A stretch of DNA of 64,000 nucleotides, taken from contig JAYKAV010002618.1 in assembly GCA_035582835.1 (NCBI GenBank), positions 1-64,000 on the forward strand, given 5' to 3'. This DNA is from Phoebastria nigripes. Its lineage: Eukaryota; Chordata; Aves; Procellariiformes; Diomedeidae. The notes below the pieces were generated by a model. It was not told the origin of the DNA and made no database searches. It saw only the letters and a program-made list of their open reading frames with translations. Below, piece by piece: positions 31,403-43,840 of this stretch. Positions within the stretch are counted from its first letter, which is position 1, and every line of letters starts with the position of its first letter. The position numbers and the translations under genes are program-made.

Positions 31403-34273
31403 GGAAAAAAGCACAAAAGAAATCCCCAGGGTTCATTTGCAATCACCTGCAATGAGGCAAATAGCAAAGCAACATAACCCAATTCCAATACATGGTATGG
31501 ACTCTTTTGAATGATTATTTTACTATGCTTTAACAGTCAGCCGCAAATGACTTCTAGCAAGGACAACGGTGGAAAAACTGAGGGAAAATACTGTTCTAAA
31601 ATGTTCTACTTTGGATCTTCTTTGAAGGACAGAGCAAGAAACTTATTATGCTTTCAAAATCATAAGGATTTTTTGGAGGGTGGGGCTTAAAAAATGGTAA
31701 AGATTTTGGGAGCTGGGATTCATGGCTGGACAAAATTATTTTTGGAAAAGCACACTATAATGGGCATTAGAGGAATATTCTGTAGCATGTTAATGGCCTT
31801 GGTTTTAATTTTGTTTAGACAGGCCACATGATTTCGAGGAGATGTTCTTACTCCAAATGAAATTTGGAACTTTGCTTTGGTCATAGGCATACTAATTATT
31901 CACAGGTGTATTTGCTATTATATGCACATTACCTTTCTCACTCTTTCAAACAATAACAAAGCTTACCTCGTATTAAAAATGTGGCCAAGAGACTATCATC
32001 AATATCCACCACAAACTATTTCATCCCCAAAGCAAAGAATATTTATGGATGCAAAAGGCAGGCAAAAATGTAGGTCTCATGCAAGCAGACCTTTCACAAC
32101 TATGTTCATGGATTCTCTGATCTCAGTTCTTAAAGGACTCACTATTTTAATATATAAATTTCAGAAAAGAAAAAAGAAAACCTGTTAGAGAAATATTAAG
32201 AGACAAACTCTGTCCATAATTGCTGCACTTGTTCAGTAGACTAACAGGACTGGAAATCAGAGCCCACTATAGCTCTAATAGAGAATAATTAACCCCATTG
32301 AATTAAAAAAGCCAGCTATTGCACACAGGTAAAATTTCCTATTTTGATTTGGTCTATGGAGGAGAATAGAAAAGGGAACTCCAGACAGAGCACATCTTTT
32401 AGGGTGCTTGTCCTGAATTACAAACAAGACAGAGCTTTCCTTTTTTCCCTTTTGTCAGCAAAATAACTAGAAATTTTCCTGTGGTAACCAAGATACAAGC
32501 CTGATTTTATTTATGTTACCACTGGCTCAGCCTTAGCATGATTTCATACGGAAGCAGACCATATTATGGAGCCAGCTAGAAGGATAGGACCCTGCCTATC
32601 CTTATGAGACCAAAGCAGGCAGAATATTGTGCAGGAAAACTACTTCTTCATCTGGCTGGGAAAAGCAGAGGCAAGAGTTTTACCCACAGGGGACATATAT
32701 CAAAGGAAGAAACTCCTGGATCTGACTGGTAAGTGATTCTAACCTGAACAATCACACTATTTTTTTTATCATTAGTATATTTAAGTACTGACTTGTGTGT
32801 TCAGAGGGCTCCAGAATCCTTCAGCAATGACCATTTTGGAGGAGGGCAGGAAGTATGTTACTAATGCAAAACCTTGTGCCCACCTCTGTCTCCCTTAGTG
32901 CTCTCAAACAGAGGGTGGAGAGCTGAGACCTAATCACTAGATTTTTTTTTTTTCCTGACAAAAAGAAGAAAAGACAAGAGGACAAAGTCAAAAGGAGAAT
33001 GACCCCACTGACTGTTAGATTGTGAAGGTCACCATACCCTGACTGATCTTTGGGGTTATGATCTTGAGGGCAACTTAGTAACAGTGAAAAGGAGAAAAAG
33101 CTCTGTGGGCTTTCAGTGGGATGATGGGCATGTCTTCTGTAAGGCAAGGATACAGGGAGAAAAAAGAAAGTGTCTGGGATACCGTCTTAGCTAACCTTAT
33201 GGATGTGGGAATACAATTGCAGATTTGCTCACACACAAACACAGGGTGCAGTTACAGGCACCCAGCAAATGAGGGAGAGGAAGGGGAGATGGAGAAGAAC
33301 TAATCCTATACAGAGATGCTTGAGAGCAAGTTCCAAACCCGGGCCTGGGGTCTGCTCCTCCTTCTCACCTCACCCACACCTCTCACTGAGACAAAATGGG
33401 GAGAAGGTGGGATTGGAGCAGCACCGTACCGACAGCCCTAAGTGTTCGGGGGGTGTGTATGGGGAGCCCAACAGTCCATCACACACACAACAATCAGCAG
33501 ATGATTTACAATTACAAGGAAAAGTTAAAATACTCCATCTATCTTCTCATTTTCCTACCTGCTGCACAAGGCCATTTGCCCTGGGACTCTCAGCTCTGCC
33601 CGTGGACAGTCACCAGCTAACGCTCCTGTCTGCCTGCAGCACCCTGGGTGGCCTGGGATGGGTCACGTACCCCTTCTGGCTGGAGATCCCTCCTCGAAGC
33701 AGGGGAACACACTGTGTTCCCCAAGAAGTAGTGTGATGAATGAAAAGGGAGGCTGAAATGCACCTCAGTTAACCTGAGACTCCTGCAGTGGAAATATCCA
33801 CAGCTGAGCTAAATGTCCTGAGCTCCTGCTATGGTTAACAGAGAGAAATAGGCACTATGGGGCAATTCACCTCACCCCAAAGTGGGCAGCTGAAGTAGGT
33901 CAGATACACTACCCCTAAAAGTGCTCCTCTCCTTTGGTTACAAAGGGAAGTTAAGGTGACTAGACACTTTCACTGTGCATGTCTACTTTTAATGGGATGA
34001 ATCCCATCCACAGTCCTTTCATAAAGTACTCTAAACCTACTAAAAATCACTGTACTAAATGCCAGTGCACCCTACAGGCTTTCTGGAAATATCTAGTAGG
34101 AGGTGAAAACCAGAAAAAAGGATTTCAAAATGGGACATTTTATTTTGCAGCAGCAGCTCACAGCTGACCACTTCTACCTTCTGTTTGATAGATGACTTGG
34201 TTGTTAGTGCATATGGGCACAAGAACCTGTCTTGCCAGTTTAGCACACTAGAGACAGGTGCATACAATACTTA

Positions 34274-34492
<219 letters not shown>

Positions 34493-35479
34493 TTACTGGG
34501 TTCTGCTTGCTCACACTGGGGGATGGACGACACAGGCTGGAGGGTCCTGAAGGTTTTTTTGCCGGAGTCTAGAAGCTGCCAATTATAAGTTTACTAAGTA
34601 CTCACTGCAAATGCATATAAAGATATTAATTCATGTGCACTTCTTACAAAAAAGGTAGGGATCTGTAAGGAAATGTGAGGAATGAAGGAAGGAAATATGC
34701 CATGGTCTATATCACAATCAACAAACGATATCCAAGAGGCATCTGAAATAAAATACAGGGTAAAGAGCCAATGCAGAATTTAATCCAGTTTAATTCAGTA
34801 TTGTAGAGTGATATGACGGCAATTCACCAGCAGAGCTGTACACGTTAGAAAGACGGTCTGGGACAACATGCATAATAAAACAATATTAGCCAAAATGGCA
34901 TTTGTTGTCCAGGTACACCAGAAAATTGAGAAAAAAAAGATCATAAAAAGTAAAACTAGAGGGATCAGTGAAAGCAAGAGAAACTCACAAAAGGAGGAAG
35001 TTTTTACTCCAAGAATATGGGACGTATTTGCTTAAGGATTCCGGCCATAAGAGCCACGTACTGCACAGCCCTGTTCCACAGCCTGCTTCAGGTGTGTTGG
35101 GAAAGCAAGGACAGCAAAATCAGCCTTGCTGACATTGCTTACACCGCCGACCCCCGTGAAGTTGTACACACCTGCGCTAGCCGCAAGCTAGACAGCACGA
35201 GTGTCAGGAACAGTCCCACCCCACCCTGTCCATGTTTCCTGTGGGTTAAGGCACTCCAGGACTCAGCAGGACGGGCTGAGCTCTTTGCAGCTCAGTACTT
35301 GCACGGCCAAGCTACTGGCAGAAGATGAGTTATTACATTATCTGATCTGCTGTGGACTTTGTTTTTTTAATAATACAGTCTGTGATTTGAGAAGCACAAT
35401 GTAAGCAGGTAGACAGACTCCGTGTCTAAAAGAAGGGCTTAAATAAACAGCACAGGATGTGTTATTTAATACCCAAAGG

Positions 35480-35515
35480 TTTGTTTTTTTGTTTTTTTTG
35501 GTTTTTTTTTTTTTT
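35480..35515. repeat. T-rich tract with G interruptions
   Basis: About 36 bases of T broken by single or double G. Confidence 0.9.
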
Positions 35516-38500
35516 AATTCTACACAGAAAAGTTTATTTCAGGAAGAAAATTAGGTCCAGCAAAGTGACTGCCCCTTAAAACTGAACAAGACTGACATGT
35601 TCATGGTCAGCATTTCTCCCAGTGTTCATTCAAATTGAAAATAATATAGTTGAAATCCTCTTCAAATACATATTTTTTATTATTAACTCTAGAATATGTG
35701 GAAAACGTCATGGTACATATGTACACATGTCCAGTTTTGATCATTTGACACCTGCACAGATGCCTCTGTTCTGTTGTGAATGCATGTTCTAAAAGCAAGG
35801 ACACAAAAAAGCTAACATCTAGATGGTACATGTTTACTCTAAAGCTTTTCCCATATTACAATAAATGGAAGTAATGTGGTTAGAATGCATTGCAAACTTG
35901 GGCCTCACCTGGCTACTCTTTCCGTTTAAAAAATACTNCAGTCTAAGCTATGTATGCTTTTCTAAAACTTTTAAACTGGAGACAATGTTAGTATCTTTTC
36001 TTTTTTATGTCTGCAATTTTTTCTGTAGTAGCTGGTAGGTCTTACAATATACATACCTGTATCCATGTATTATAAAATACACCTGGCTCCCAAATTAGGG
36101 GAGAGAATACACAAAAATGAAACCCATTATGAACTAATATTCAGTAATATGCAGTAAGAAATATTTCCTTTTCTTCAGAGCTCTATTTGAGCAATGACTT
36201 TTTAATAATTAAGTGTAGTCAGGGTACTTGCTAACAAATGCATCAGTGGGAAAGCAATCCAGCAGAGAAAAGACAGAAAGGAAATGGTATCATTACAGAG
36301 GGCAATCTCCTTTAAACCACAATCTAAAAGAAATGGGGGAAAAAAAAATTAACAACCATTTAATGTCACAGGACAGGACTGACCCTTAGAGCAGAGACTA
36401 TTGAATAAAGCAACATCAGCCCACCTCTCTCATCCTTGTATGCATACTGAATTATAACCACACTGGTGACTTGTCTTGGCTGACCCTGTTCTCCTGAAAG
36501 TCAAGGCACAAGCATGGAAGCAGTTAGGTCACAACTTTGGAAAAGCATAAACCACACTGCACATATCCTTCTGAAGTACCTTGTTTGTTCAAATAACATG
36601 TGCCATTACTAAGAAATATATTGACAAAATAAATCTCCAGAATGGAGACATAGAAGATGTTGAGCTACTTGCCTGATACTGAAGGCGAAGAGCTGGGCGA
36701 GGGAAGGTGTGAAGGAGGAGGGAGGACTGGATGGCAAGAGCACCCTCCTCAGCCGTGAACAACACTATATTCCAGCCTAGGGGGGTTTACAGGCTAGGGA
36801 GGTTCCTTCTTATACACAGGTCATATTGACTTCATATGCCTCTGAAAATTTAATTGCTTGCATACAGAAGGCTTGTGTTTCAACACAAATTACTTATAAA
36901 CAAATGTACTGTTGCGTGTAGTAGGAAAAGCACCTGAACAGGTAATATTTCAGTTTCACAGCCAGGTGTCTGAAATATGGCATTGAAAAGCTTATGTGAA
37001 AAAAGCAAAGCTATTTTGCTTCTTATATTTTAATATGTTAGTTGTGATGTTTGGAGGAAATCATATAGACAGTTAATAAGAATAAGTTAAACCAATAAAA
37101 TATGTTTTACCTAGCTTCTCAATTACCAACAAGTTATTTATTTGCTAGTCACAAAATAGCTTGGCTTGACCAAACATGCTAACGAGGTTTTCGACAAATA
37201 CCAGGCAGCTAACAGTTACCTACTAGCAACCAGAAAGCAGAGTCTGCAAGTGTGCAGGCAGTCACCTAGTGAACCCTCTCAACAATCACAGGATTGTTCT
37301 TTACCTGCTGTCAGCCATACAGCCCAGCTCCAAAGCTGGGGAATCCTACCGCCTCTTAGGGAGGCAGGCTCATAATGATTCACACAGAAGTAGTACTTTC
37401 TGTTGGTCAGAGAATACTTCTTTTTTTTTTTTTTGGTTGATTCTCACACTGTAACTCCTAGATATAATGTAATGTCCTATGCTGAGTATTTCTTCCTTTT
37501 CCTTTCACAGTCCACAATTACTCAGACATAAACACTTGTCCCATTCCACTCTACCTCCTCATCACATAGGTACTCAACATCTGTACCCTTTAACAAGGTT
37601 TACCTTTACCCCTAACTCTAGGTTAGAAGGATATTTAGAATTTTGGTGTGAAAACCATGGGCTGTTTGACTTTTGTGTCACATGCAGATTCTGCACTACT
37701 GAAATATTCATAAAGCAAATGTACCTTTGCCAAGAAATATGTTATAAGGACTACAGGTAATTAAAGCACAGTTATCTCCCTTAGTCTGCAGGCAGCATAA
37801 AATGACAGCTTCAGGAGATGGGAAACACATTTAAGGACTTTACTTGGGGTTAACGATGGGTATGCAGCAAAGGCAATCTCTTCTTGCTTCTGTTTCCAGC
37901 TGTGTGAGCCTTAACCAGCTCTGTATTTCAGACAGCACAGCCAGTTCAGATGTGTGCTTGCCCACAGCAGTGCCACTTGGCTGGCAGGGCTGCCAGGCTG
38001 CTGAACCAGCCCTGCGTATGCCATGCAGACATGTCCTCTGCAGTCTGATCAAGACCTAGATCAGACTTTTCAAGTTGGGATGTAACTCTGTTACCAAACT
38101 ATGCAGGGGTAGATGTTGGTGGAGACACTGCTCAGCTGCTATCACATCACAGGACCAGAAACACGTAAAAAGGTGCTAATGGNATGGTTGTGACCATTTT
38201 GGTCCCTCAGTAAATCTGCACATGCTGTGCATTTGTGTCAAGCAAATGGAACCTAAACAGCTGAGAGGCAGAAATGTGCTCCCTGTGCGATGGCTTCATG
38301 TAGCTTTCTTTTTCTGGGATCCAGTTTCAACTTTGTTAAATACCCATAATTCCATTTCTACAAAAAATCACACTGTTGAGGACCACTAGTATGCACAAGT
38401 TTAAGATCATACAAATGTGTCCAAAGTTTAAAAATTAATTCCTTTCTCTATGCTTTTCTAAAGCTCTCACTATTTTCAGATCCTCTGCACAATTTTGAGA

Positions 38501-39271
38501 TATGGTCTATACAGGCCATCACTAATAATTAAATTTGTCTCTCTTCTTAGGATAACCATGAAGCAACTGTCACAGAAATTAAGTTAGAAGATCAAATTCA
38601 GATCTTCCCTTAAAACTGCCAAAAGCTCACTTCCTCAGTATTTCTACCTTGTACACGTTATTGCCGCTAATACTTGCTCTGGAATCAAAACTGGGGAAAC
38701 GTGGAATAGCTACTGCCAGGTTGAAGAATATGTACACATTTGTGGGCTCTTTCCAGATCTCATAGTACTGACTTATATTTGCAAGTGAAGCCTTCCCTCC
38801 TCAGTCTGGGAAGCGAGTTTCCTCAGATGCAGTTATACATCTGGGTCAATGAGAGTGGGTACACTTATTAAAAGCCTGCCACTTAATTTGTGAAAGCTGT
38901 GCAGAGCCAAGAAATCGTTCAGTGTTATCTTGCTATATTTTCTAGAGAAGTTATGAACATACTTGAGCTATCTAACACTGCTTATATCATCTTCCTGTTG
39001 GAAATTACTCAGGCAATCGTATAATAAAACCTTCACTTAAAGCATTATCTAGAGATTTTTGCCTCACCCTCTTCAAAGATAACTAAAAGTAAATAGTTAT
39101 TGCCACACATCAGATGTTATCCCACAGTATACATTTCTCAGCAACACACATTGTGTATAATTGCAGGGCTAAAGCTTTTCCTTTTCCTCTCTTCTTCTTA
39201 ATATATTTTGCATACTTATGTAATGCTTTGATAACCAACCCCTCCTTCTACTGTAGAAACGCGAGACAGAA

Positions 39272-39320
39272 AAGATGACAGAAAAATAAAAGGGGAAATG
39301 CATGTAATTTCTGTCATCTT
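39272..39320. repeat. Inverted repeat, 13-bp perfect stem
   Basis: AAGATGACAGAAA at 39272-39284 is the exact reverse complement of TTTCTGTCATCTT at 39308-39320, leaving a 23-base loop. No recognised transposon terminus or known hairpin RNA was matched. Confidence 0.8.
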
Positions 39321-40159
39321 CTAAACNAAGAGCATTTTCATTAAAACCGACAGGCTGTCAGCTGTGACAAAGCCAGAGTGTTGAGCGTTCTGCCTTCTGT
39401 ACTTCAAAAAGTGTTTAGAAATGCACCGGGATGGGGATCGACAAGCTCTTATTGCCCTGTTGATCTAGGGGAGTGCTTTCTTCTTGAGGTGCATTTAATT
39501 TAATCACTCTTGCTTTGCTGTAACAAAATTAATTTTTTTGACTCACCTACTTAATATGCCAAATCAGGATTTTTTTTAATGGAACATCCTTTCAGATAAA
39601 CTGAAGCTTTTTGTTTGTTTGGCTGTTAGCAGGCTTCAAGAGAGGAAGGCAGAAAAGCCTCCTTCACAACAGTTAAAAAGAACATTGTCAAAATATAGCT
39701 CATAATTCCCATTTATTATTCCTCCTCAGTAGTGTTTGTATTAATGCCTTGAAAACTTGATTATAATAATTTCAGCATCTGATTTTCAGAGATGTTGAAA
39801 GCGTACATCTTTTTTAGCTTTCAATGCCTGGTGCCTTTGAAAACCTGGCCCAATATCTGCAGCATGTATTTCATTCAAAGAGTTCAAAGGATGTTAGGAA
39901 CTCTTACTACCTTTTGCCTTGGTGAGGTGGGCAAGCATAGTAACGTATTACTATTTAAAATTTAAATGTTTTACAGAGAAACTTACTGAGATATGTGGAT
40001 CGATGTACACAAGTCAGTGGAAAATCAGGGAATGGAACCCATAATTCTTTCTCCAACATCCCATCTGTTATTAATACATAACTTTGCCTCACTGCGAGAC
40101 TGAAAAAAAATACATAGATCCAAGGACTAGAAAGAGCATTAGAGTCATTTATTCTCACC

Positions 40160-40780
40160 TTTCATGCTTCACCCATTAACTCCTGCATCAAGTCCATATT
40201 TCAAAGTTAAGCTATAGCTTTTTTAAAAAGACATTAGTCATGATTAAAGATTTCTTGTAAGTAGAAAGCATGTGATATCCCTGGGTAAATTATTCCAATG
40301 GTTAATTATTCTCACTTTTGAAAGTTAGTGGATTGTTTGTGGTCTATCTGGCTTTGACCCCAGCTATTGGATCTTACTGTGCCTTCATTAAAGATTTCCT
40401 CTGCAGTCAGAAATCTTCTGCTCATTTAAGTACCTACAGAACATGAGGAAATTACCTCTTAAACCATCTTTCTCCTTAATTAGTTATACAGATTGAACTT
40501 CCTAAATCATTTACTGTGCATTATTCATATCCTGAAATATTCCTGTAGTTTTTGCCCAACACCTTAACAACTTTTTGAAGTTCTTTTTCAAGTTTGGATC
40601 ATGCACATAAGTTCAGTAATGGTTCTGGTAACAGTGAATGCAAAATGTCACCACTCTTCTACACAAGTTTTCCTTCCACTTATACATCAAGGAATTACAG
40701 TAGTCCTCTTACCAATGCTAACTAGCTTCAGTTACTCATTGAAAATTGTGATATCCTTTTCAGAGTCATGGACTTAGAGA
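40160..40780 (-). mobile_element. Ancient, degraded CR1-type LINE 3' fragment
   Basis: The plus strand follows, with many mismatches and gaps, the reverse complement of an old amniote CR1 3' region as I remember it. Successive landmarks are ATTCCAATGGTTAATTATTC, then GCTATTGGATCTT, then CATTTAAGTACCTACAGA, then ACAGATTGAACTTCC, then CTTTTTGAAGTT and finally CCTTTTCAGAGTCATGG, in the right order and spacing. The element would therefore read on the minus strand. Boundaries are approximate and the subfamily is unknown. Confirmation needs a repeat-library search. Confidence 0.6.
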
Positions 40781-42850
40781 ACAGATTTCCCCCATTCTGT
40801 AGATAGAACCTATTGTCTGTCTGTCTTGACACTAGGGTTGGCTGTATGAAAAACTACATGTTCAAATCAGACCTCTTTATCACACTATCCAATCTCCCTA
40901 CGCCACTCACCAAGCCATATCATCATTTGCCATTACACCACCGTTTGAACAGTTCGCGTACTTTATTGACATGTCTTTCCTTGAATTTCCTTCATTAATT
41001 GAAACTTCCTGTTTTCCTCTGAGATATTACAAGCCACTTATTTTGAAGATACATAGTTCAAAGTAGTAAGACCCTGAAGAGAATAAACGGGGAAGAGGGG
41101 GAGGAAACTGGGTCGTACCTAGGTTTGACCAACCTGAACTAAGGGCCCCAAATCCCATGACATTTTAGAAGCACACCCCTCACTTTACTATCTGCTAACT
41201 AGTGCCCTAAATAACCTAGTGAATTCATTAAAGTTTAGCTGCATTAGCAAATCGTGTGTTCATTTCTCTAAGCAAGAAGAGGTCACATTAACAATTATGA
41301 AATTGCTCTTATGTAAGGCTTTTAAAGCTTTCCATTAGACTGTATAATATCAGAGATTAAAATAAAATTTTACACGTCTGAGTAATAAGTTAAAATAATT
41401 CTGTTTAGGTTTCCTATGTGAAATTGTTCTCATGTATAATTCATAAGAAAATGTGAACACTTTCCTGTCGAATTAGTGCATAATATTCTTGTATGAAAAT
41501 GAGAATATTTTAAAACTGTAACATTAATTATTCTTTTATCATGCCTTTTTCCCCCAGTATGCTGTTAGTCTTTAAATAGGGGTAATGTTATCCTCAAGAT
41601 GGTTTAAAAAATCATATTTGATTTTCACTTTGTTGGAAACACATCTAATGGCATTATGTTATTGCAGTCTAAATTGGGTTGATAGAAATTAAGAGAACAG
41701 ATGGCTGTTCTAATCATGTGCCGAATGATAATACAGAACAAATAAACTTTTATCAGCTATACTTGTCACCTCCACTGGATAGAACTGCTTCTGCTAAGCA
41801 AGTTTCTAGCATGACCTGTGCATGCAAGGGGAGAAACCTCCCCACAGAGCCAGAGTAACCTATAACTCAGTTTCATAGCACTGCTACAACATCATTCTCA
41901 AAGCAAAACAATCTGCNGCTCTGGGCATGGAAAATGTGCTAGAAGCAGCCATGCTTAAACTGTGCCCTGAAGTCACAGTCCTGTGGATGCTTTTGATACA
42001 CAAACCAAAGACTAGATGACGAAAGAGAGGTGTGTGGGGAAAGAGGGAGGTAAGGATTTCACTTTTCCAAGCACCACTCACATAATGTACTCAACCTACA
42101 TGAGACACCTGGGGTGTTGCTCACAGTAGGTGGTACAGATGGTCAAAACATGACTACGCTCCTCTGAGCATCACAGCCTCCCCCTCGGGGATGTAGCCAA
42201 GCTCACAGGCCCTGCTCACAGACCTTACAGAGGATAAAACCGATTTTTTTAGCTCCTCATATTCCCTTAGCTCTGAGGTCTATAAATTGCACCTTTGGAG
42301 CGTGTTGCCCACTGCCCCTCTCCCTGTCTGGGACACAACCTGCAGCTGACTTCCAGGAGAACAGGGGCAGGAGGGAAGCCACAGCACTGCCCTACAGCCC
42401 AAGGGCAATTAACTTCCTTAATCGATTACAATAAAATTAGCCCTCCCTTGTGTTACCACCTCCACCCTTCAGGCACACCAGTTGAAGAACCAAATACGTA
42501 TTTGCATTACATGGCCTGGTCCTTGTTTTGATAACTGGAGAGGCCACCATGAGCATGACTTGATTTCTGGGAGAAAAATTCAGTGGCAAAGCTTCTCAAG
42601 TGTCACCATAGTACGATGTTACTCATGAGGAATCGAGGTCTTTGATCTTCCCATTTTTTCCTGACACAAGGAAAGAAATAAGCATAAAAGCTGTAGGAAG
42701 TTGTCTGAGGCAAAGGAGGCTGCTGCCATATCTGAGTTATTGTTCTAGGCTCCTCAAAGCTCACAGAGATGTACGTCTATCGTAAGGCTGAGCTTTCAGA
42801 TCTGAAGTGTTCTTCAGTTCCAGAGCAGCCAGAGTTTTCCCTTTTCCGTC

Positions 42851-42880
42851 TGTTTTTTTTGTTTGTTTGTTTGTTTGTTT
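42851..42880. repeat. GTTT microsatellite
   Basis: A T run leading into about five tandem GTTT units. Confidence 0.9.
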
Positions 42881-43710
42881 TCCCAGCATTAAATTTGAGA
42901 ATTTATAAAACAAGCCAGCAGCCTCACATGAGGTATTTTTCTATTTTATGTAGGCACATAACCTGTTTTGAGTTCAATAAAAAATAACTGAGGTTATCTC
43001 TCTGCAAAGAGTTAAGGATNTTTATAAACATTTCCAATCCTATGGCCTGACATGGTTCCAGTTGTAACATAGATGGATTCTTAACTTTGCAAAATTTGCN
43101 TAGAACCGATAGCTCAAAACTAAGAGATATTTTTTTCTTACACCATCACTCTTTAACCCCTCACCTTCTCTGCCTCAGTCAGGTGCCTCCTCAGGAAACA
43201 TCTATTTTGGTGGCAGCTCAGTCTGAATCAGGGGATGCAAGTAAATCTGTTACTGATCGGTCACCCTGCCCCTCGGCCAGTGGAGGTCAGAGCTGCTCAA
43301 AGTGTGGGAGGTCCAATTCAACCATCACCACCATCTCTCTAAAAAGCCAGGAGAGGAAAGGAGCAAGGTCATGAAATATTTTCCGCTTGATCCTTGAAAG
43401 TAGAAAAGCTTAAAGAGGAAAACAGTTAACATAGAATTNCTATTATTTTGGCACCTATATCTCTAAGGAATATCAGGGATCAACCATGTCTTTCTGCATC
43501 TCTCCAAAGAAAATGGATTTAGTGAAATCTAGATACCGTGGTGTTTACTTCTCCATTCCAAAATGGTTTACTGTCTCTTGTAACTTGAGATTTTGCCATA
43601 GCTACAGGTTCCAGATTTCCCTTAATGTTTTGCATGCAATATTACTATGCTAAGACAACAAACCTGCCTATTTCTTGCATATAGAACCGTAAGGTGAATA
43701 AAACTAAAAT

Positions 43711-43840
43711 GAGAGAGAAAGGGAGAAAGAAACAAAGAGAAAGAAAAAAGAAAGAAAAAAAAGAAAAAAAGAAAACAGAAAAAAGACAGCAAAAAAAGCA
43801 AAAAAGAGAAAGACAGAAAGGGGAGAGGGGGTAGGAGGGA
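43711..43840. repeat. Long purine (GAAA-type) tract
   Basis: About 130 bases of nearly pure A and G on the plus strand, with irregular GAAA, GAAAA and GAGA units. On the DSCAM sense strand this is a long pyrimidine tract. Confidence 0.9.
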
